Assembly: GCA_001247695.2 (NCBI GenBank)
Contig: LGRX02031151.1
Location: 1-19,683 of the forward strand
Source: Cymbomonas tetramitiformis
Lineage: Eukaryota; Chlorophyta; Pyramimonadophyceae; Pyramimonadales; Pyramimonadaceae
Direction: 5' to 3'
Length of the DNA: 19,683 bases
A program made the translations under genes and the position numbers. This document shows positions 14,906 to 19,683 of the stretch, piece after piece. A model generated the notes under the pieces. That model saw only the letters and a list, made by a program, of their open reading frames with translations, made no database searches and was not told where the DNA came from. Every line of letters begins with the position of its first letter. Position 1 is the stretch's first letter.

Positions 14906-15494
14906 CCTCTAGTCGTCCCGTAATTTGTTGTCGCTCGCTCGTCATCGACAACCAATGGTGATTTGCCATTTGTGCACTTACAAAAGTCGTATTGCAATGG
15001 CATCTTTGAGCTGGCATGTTCTGATTGGCTTTCCCGATAGTGGGTGCACATGGTAAGGGCCCCGCAAAAAAGCGTCAGGTAGGAAGGTTGGTTGGTGTTC
15101 CCACCCAACGCCGCCACGCCAGCGCGGGCGCGAGCCCCAAAATCTGTGCGCCCCGCCATCGGCGAGGCGCGCCAGCGCCCTCAGATCCATCGAGCGCCAC
15201 GCCAGCGCGAGTGCCGAAAACCCAAAGCGCATGCTTGGAATGAGCATCAAATGCAAAATTGATTCCGAAATCTGTCGTGCTCCGAATACTCCGAATTACG
15301 TGAGAACGCTGCTGCTGCCGTTGCTGTCGCTTTTTACAAAATTCTGTCGTTTTCATGCCGACGTGGCACGAATGCGGACGGACGAAGAGACGCTCCGTGG
15401 GGAAACGCAAAGCAGACAGACGCTCGATCAGAAGAATCTGAGCAATATTCTGAATCTACGATTTTACACGAAGTTTGCACCTTAGTTCGTAACT
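14906..15494. other. intergenic, partly CpG-rich, no gene seen
   Basis: Roughly 15100-15240 is CpG-rich and has an imperfect duplication of GCGCCACGCCAGCGCG-type sequence (15112 and 15192 areas). Several ORFs of 70-110 codons cross it on both strands without family signal. Confidence 0.4.
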
Positions 15495-15527
15495 CGTAGT
15501 TCGGGACGAAAATCGTCCCGAACGACG
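15495..15527. repeat. inverted repeat around GTTCGGGACGA
   Basis: GTTCGGGACGA (15499) and TCGTCCCGAAC (ending 15523) pair perfectly around AAA, and the stem extends by CGT/ACG after one mismatch. A third GTTCGGGACG occurs at about 15558. An inverted pair this tight can form a terminator-like hairpin or bind a dimeric factor. Confidence 0.8.
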
Positions 15528-15790
15528 TAAGAAATAACACTCGACTGGCATCCCGAAGTTCGGGACGTTGACGTTTCGCAAATCGGAACCTCCCATAGGC
15601 TATTACTGTAATCGCCAGACGCTAACGATGACAGTGCCACTGCAGTCGCGTACATTTATCGCGACGCCACCCTCGCGTTATGGCATGACATGTTGGGATG
15701 CAAAAAGCGAAGTATTGTCGCGCACATGCGGATCCTACGGTCAGATGGCCTACTGTAGTGGAGATCTCCTTTTGAGATCGATCCGCCTAG
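15528..15790. other. flank of complex repeat copy 2
   Basis: An 89-codon ORF begins at 15568 (MTFRKSEPP) and runs 47 bases into the repeat, mirroring the ORF at 13405 relative to copy 1, but the two unique parts are not alike. I do not support it as a gene. Confidence 0.35.
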
Positions 15791-16261
15791 TATTGGGGAA
15801 AAAATCGGAGATGGAATCGAAGATCCCCCTCTTTTGAAAAATCGGGAAATATAATTCAGTCGCTCTTAACACTGTGTCATTGTCGAAATTCACGAATTCC
15901 CCTTAACAGTGCGAAAAAATGAAGCCAGACACTGTGACACTGTACGCTGTACACGATTTTTGTCTCAGTTTTTTTTACGTCTTCATTCTTCAAATCTGAG
16001 AAATGTGTGCACGGATTCCGAAAATTCAGTCGCTCTTAACACTGTGTCATTGTCGAAATCCCCTTAACAGTGCGAAAAAATGAAGCCAGAATCGTAGGCT
16101 GTACACTGTACGCTGTACACGACACAGAGTAGAGCTGTGACACACGACACAGTGAGCTGTGACACACGACTCAGTGTGTCACTGTACACACGACACGACA
16201 CGACACGACACGACACGACATGACACGACACGACACGACAGTATAAATAAAATTAAATATA
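15791..16261. repeat. complex repeat, copy 2 (471 bp)
   Basis: Same start, same order and same end as copy 1, but with units only at 15855 and 16025. It is exactly 162 bp shorter than copy 1, so the copies differ in net length by one unit. The (CACGA)n run is at 16188-16241 with one TGACA interruption, followed by TATAAATA at 16242. It ends about 160 bp before the start of the IPT gene. Confidence 0.9.
16188..16241. repeat. (CACGA)n microsatellite, copy 2
   Basis: About ten CACGA units, one changed to TGACA, directly before TATAAATAAAA. Confidence 0.95.
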
Positions 16262-16421
16262 TAATAATGCCTCAGTATTAAATAAAATGCGTTAGCGTTA
16301 TGCACGAAACACCAGCAGCTCAAACAAAAGGGTTTTCTCAGCAACATCTTCGCTGCTTTTCTGTTTTAAGAGGCATGAGTCTGAAATTTTCAACTAGATT
16401 CGCGCACGGAAAATCTACCCT
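16242..16421 (+). promoter_or_regulatory. putative promoter and 5' leader of the IPT gene
   Basis: TATAAATAAAA at 16242 is the last element of complex repeat copy 2 and lies about 180 bp before the ATG. No other TATA box is obvious before the start. The leader contains the upstream ORF described next. Confidence 0.4.
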
Positions 16422-16425
16422 ATGA
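16375..16425 (+). promoter_or_regulatory. 16-codon upstream ORF overlapping the IPT gene start
   Basis: ATG at 16375 opens a 16-codon frame (MSLKFSTRFAHGKSTL) that ends in TGA at 16423-16425. That stop overlaps the ATG of the main frame as ATGA, and a second main-frame ATG follows at once (ATGATGG). If the leader includes it, ribosomes would reach the main start by leaky scanning or by reinitiation. Confidence 0.45.
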
Positions 16426-19400
16426 TGGCCGAGCGTCGCGCGTTCTTGTTCACTTTGATACTGCTTGCGAGCTGTGTCAGAGACCTCAGTGGGTCAGATG
16501 AGGTGCGCACGAGCGCCCCGTCGTGATAACCAACACTAGGTGGCCTAGGATATTCTCAGTATAAGTATAAGTTGCGAGTGATATGCATCACCTAGGAAAG
16601 GGAAGGTCATTATGTGGAAAAACATCGGTCAGTGTTTGACCAGGGAGGCGCACACAGGGAAAGTAAGCTACCGCGAGCTTGCGTTTCTCTCGACTGGGTT
16701 CCTTTGCTACTTAAGCCAGCCTTTCAATGGCATTTCACCGAACACATTGTGTCCTGTACTGTTACCGACGGGGAGGTCTTGGCGCGCGCTTTAGGGTTCC
16801 AAGAACGCAGCTTTGAGGGAGATGTACAGCGTATTCCCGACAGAGGGATCAACGGCTGGGGGCACATTCCTGACAATATCAGGTATTCAGCCGTCCAGAA
16901 GACACCGAACATCCTGAAAATATGATAGGCCGCTTTGTCCTTCTGGGAAATTTTGGCTCCGTCATCCGCACGAGGCCCGGCGTCCACGCACAAAACCCGT
17001 TCTTGCATCCCGAAACCGGCTGCTGCAAAGTACGTTTAGATTCTTCCGACTTCGGAACATGCAAGACCAAGTTACTAAAAGACGGACGCCGTATTTTGTA
17101 AGGTGGACTACAGGCTTACTGTTCACACAGGCTTGCTGTTTACAGCTCTGGTCACTATCATTTCAGCACGTTTGACACGACTCGTAGCCCTCTCTTGATA
17201 CCATATATATAACAGATAATAGATAACCGGTTTTTTCAAAGTCTGCATTCCAGAGTCCATGCTGAAGCCTTACCGGTGGGCGTCGAACAGGGACGGGGTT
17301 TACTTCAATCGGAGTGCAAGGAGGCACCGACATTTTCCTAGTGGATCCATCCGGTGTGGAAGAGACGATAGTATGTGAGCCCATCGAAGGTGCATGTACA
17401 GTCGACTGTCCCACCACTGAAAAAGCAATGTGCGAAACCCCACCTCATGCGCATTCAGACACACGCTACGAGATATACATCACAGTGGATGGCATATACG
17501 ATGTGTCAGTTGCTCCTGGATACGAGCGACCGAAGTACAGGTTTCGCAGCTCATCTACATCTCGTCTGTCAGAGCTCCTGCCGACATCAGGTGCGTCACG
17601 AAAGTGGCTTTTGGCCCTTCACAACTGCGGCCCAAGAATAAATGAATTTGCTGTATGAAGTTTTATTTAAGATTACTCAGATGTTGATTGTTATGTGTTT
17701 ATTAGCTACCAGTCTGACATCACGATATCATGACTATGACATATCCAAGGAAATTGCGTTTTTCTAATTTACACATCTTAGGATTGTAGAGGTCTGCACC
17801 AGCCGTTGTTTAGTGGGCTCAGAGCTCCTCGATATGGATCGAAATCCAGTATTACAAGTTTGTATGCAGCTTTCAGAGGAGCTTTCAATATATGGAATCT
17901 CGAATTAGTCAAACTCAGTGGATCCAGACTGGGATGCCAGAATACACTCTCTATATTTTCCTCTCTTTCTCCTTCCTCGGGAGCTTCGAGGAGACACCGC
18001 TTGGCGAGTGGTGCATGGTACATTGTATCGTTTCCCGGTTTGCGGTTTCTGTCATATTATGGGTGATCAAGCTCAGTGTTTTCCTGTTTCTATGGCTCCA
18101 TCCATGTTTGTGGTATGAACATCATCGAAGAAGGTGCTCGATACATAATTATGACTTGACGGCCTTAGCAGGTGTTGAAGGCGGACACGTCCGGTTAAAG
18201 GGGAGCTCCTTTGGTACCCATATTGGAAGTTTCCAGCGGGTGTGGATCGGCCGTGGTGGGTACAAGAGTGGTACCGGAAGCAATTCTGCTGGAAAGTGTG
18301 AAGCAGGAGCACCCGGTGGTGAGTTTATCCGTTCCATGAGGCTACCTGTACTTTTGGACGCTTTAGTACTTTGAATTTGATCAGAACACTTTGTCTGTGC
18401 TTGAGTTTTCCCAGACGAATCAGCTGTGACACACTGTTAGTATTGTCGAACTTGGTACTTTTTTCTGATAGACAGTTTGCCACCTGTTTGGGCTGGGAGC
18501 TGCAGGTGGAGGGGAGGGCATGGGTTTGGAAGGGCTGCCAAGCCAAGAACCAGGTGGGATCAATGTAAGGGAAGCGTTTACAGAAAACAACATTTCAGAC
18601 ACCTCTGTGCTGTGGGATGAAGGCGTCTACAAATGCAAGCTCCTCCCAAATGTGAGCGCCCGAAATCCAGGAACACTTCACAGCAGACTGTAGCGCCTTT
18701 GCAAGGAAGTAATAGTGTCGTCAAGGGTGGTATCATGGGTGCTGCCACATTGGAGAGAACGCATCACACATGCTCCATGGCGTCCCTCGGCGACTCGGAT
18801 GATTAGCTCCTTGGTGTTTTGTTAATCAATCAATACTGCGTCGTTGTAACCATACCTGTGACAGGCAACATACGATACTTTGTCTGCGCTTGTATATTCT
18901 GCAGAGCTTGCTGACCTCTTGTCAAGAAGGCTGCCTTCGTATATAATTTATGTGCTAGTTTCTTTGGCACTGAGATTTGAGTTACATTGATCTTTAGGAG
19001 GCCTGACTGAAGGCTCCAGGGCAGAGCCGAACCTGTAGCTTTGACAGCACAAAGTTGCAGGCACATTTTACTTCAATAGGTTTGACTTTTCTTTGACTGG
19101 CTTCCCTCGTCGTCCCTCACACTGTGACCGGATGATATGGGTGGGTATCGAGTTCAGACGGGTGGCTCTTACAACGTGACAGTGAAGATGAACGCCAAAT
19201 CAAGCTCAGCTCCGGGGAATGCAGAGTTGTCAGCTAGCTTGTATCAGCTCACGGCCAGCGGCATTCCATATACCTTTCAGCACAGTCCCACCATCAACTC
19301 CGTCTCTCCCGCACAGGGCAGCTCACAAGGCGGGATGTTAATGACCATCACTGGAACGGGGTTTTCCTCTGACGAGAGTATGGTACGTAGCTGTTGTTTT

Positions 19401-19683
19401 ATGTGTTACCATTTTACTGTGAACTTTTATTGTGCAACGCGCTGGTACCAAGTTCAAGAGATTTCATTCAAAATGCATATTAATTTTCACACTGCAAGCA
19501 GGTTCTGGCGTTTTCCCTACTATGTGCCACTTCGCTTCCATAAAATCAGTCTGTGATTGATGATGCGCTGAGTAGGATTAAAGGATCTGGTTTGTGGGAG
19601 TGTATTGGCATTTGGAAAGTCAAAACAAAATTTTCCACTCTTCCTGGAAACTGGAATACGTCACAATCTTGGAGTCTTTGCAA
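16422..19683 (+). CDS. secreted fibrocystin (PKHD1/PKHD1L1)-like protein, IPT/TIG repeats; N-terminal exons, 3' end outside window
   Basis: Proposed exons, all phase-compatible with GT-AG borders: 16422-16502, 16795-16882, 16929-17090, 17321-17590, 18172-18318, 18599-18651 and 19158-19382; an in-phase optional exon may lie at 18506-18553. Exon 1 is a signal peptide (MMAERRAFLFTLILLASC). IPT repeat 1 starts SVFPTEGSTAGGTFLTISG and ends ETPPH...YEIYITVDG. Repeat 2 starts LLPTSG across the fourth intron into VEGGHVRLKGSSFGTHIG and ends YKCKLLPN then GGSYNVTVKMN. Repeat 3 starts INSVSPAQGSSQGGMLMTITG and is cut by the window. About 342 residues are covered. Signal peptide plus serial IPT domains with paired cysteines is the N-terminal plan of fibrocystin-like surface proteins; IPT domains are immunoglobulin-like folds used in adhesion or receptors. 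Exon 4's start could instead be 17291 or 17315. Later exons, any G8 domains and a membrane anchor would lie to the right. Confidence 0.82.
17591..18171 (+). other. intron of the IPT gene (581 bp)
   Basis: It begins GTGCGT and ends in CAG; splicing across it makes LLPTSG run straight into VEGGHVRLKG, the standard IPT opening. ORFs of 66-160 codons inside it (around 17780-18120) carry no IPT pattern and I treat them as non-coding. Confidence 0.65.
19383..19683 (+). other. start of the next intron of the IPT gene
   Basis: The sequence leaves the third IPT repeat at ATG|GTACGT. No further exon is recognised before the window ends, although the IPT repeat is incomplete. Confidence 0.6.

Noticed and set aside
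15025..15485. ORFs in the CpG-rich segment
   Set aside because: They are short, present on both strands, have no motif, and are explained by high GC lowering stop frequency.
13576..16261. The two complex repeats as LTRs of one 2.7-kb element
   Set aside because: They are direct repeats, but there is no target duplication at 13571-13575 versus 16262-16266, no TG...CA ends, no primer site and no coding region between them.
16612..16794. Exon or separate gene at the ATG near 16612
   Set aside because: Exon 1 (ends 16502, phase 0) joins exon 2 (starts 16795, phase 0) directly; the ORFs in between have no family signal, and the stretch reads as intron.
17780..18120. Extra exons of the IPT gene (ORFs of 66-160 codons)
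   Set aside because: Direct splicing from 17590 to 18172 restores a perfect IPT opening, and these ORFs carry no IPT or other domain pattern.

Overview
This is a eukaryotic nuclear window, probably from a protist or alga; I cannot name the species. The evidence is a multi-exon gene with phase-consistent GT-AG introns, two LTR retrotransposons with 5-bp target-site duplications, abundant mini- and microsatellites, and a short interstitial TTTAGGG telomere-type repeat. There is no sign of bacterial operons, rRNA or tRNA genes, or CRISPR arrays.

Layout. 1-3300 is repeat-rich: a 27-bp minisatellite running off the left edge, an 11-bp E-box array, a 74-bp and a 21-bp repeat block, one isolated exon-like minus-strand ORF (2059-2307), a 167-bp duplication and several hairpins. 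3392-4330 holds a probable two-exon gene coding a SHOCT-like N-terminus and a C2HC zinc finger. 4525-11465 is a nested retrotransposon pair. Element A (plus strand, LTRs TACTGGGAT...ATCCCAGYA, duplication GGTTT) has its 3' LTR split by element B (minus strand, LTRs TG...CA of 242 bp, duplication TAGAC). Both carry only a gag-like gene and no recognisable protease, integrase or reverse transcriptase. The two Gags are related to each other, share an odd zinc knuckle, and each element has a hydrophobic segment coded towards its 3' end.

11466-13119 holds three small, closely packed minus-strand ORFs that I do not recognise, with a telomere-type repeat between the first two. 13334-13405 has a clear AP-1-like site plus TATA box in front of a small plus-strand ORF. 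13576-14208 and 15791-16261 are two copies of one complex repeat that differ in length by exactly one 162-bp internal unit; each ends in a (CACGA)n run followed by TATAAATA. Between them are GC-rich hairpins and a 23-bp perfect-stem foldback at 14836-14905.

16422 to the right edge is the 5' end of a secreted, fibrocystin (PKHD1/PKHD1L1)-like IPT/TIG-domain gene. It has a signal-peptide exon, at least seven phase-compatible exons and a 16-codon upstream ORF whose stop overlaps the start codon. Its likely promoter region lies at or just after the end of the second complex repeat copy.

The most notable material is the pair of related gag-only retrotransposons with half-tRNA-like primer sites, the unrecognised minus-strand ORF cluster, and the complex repeat next to the IPT gene.
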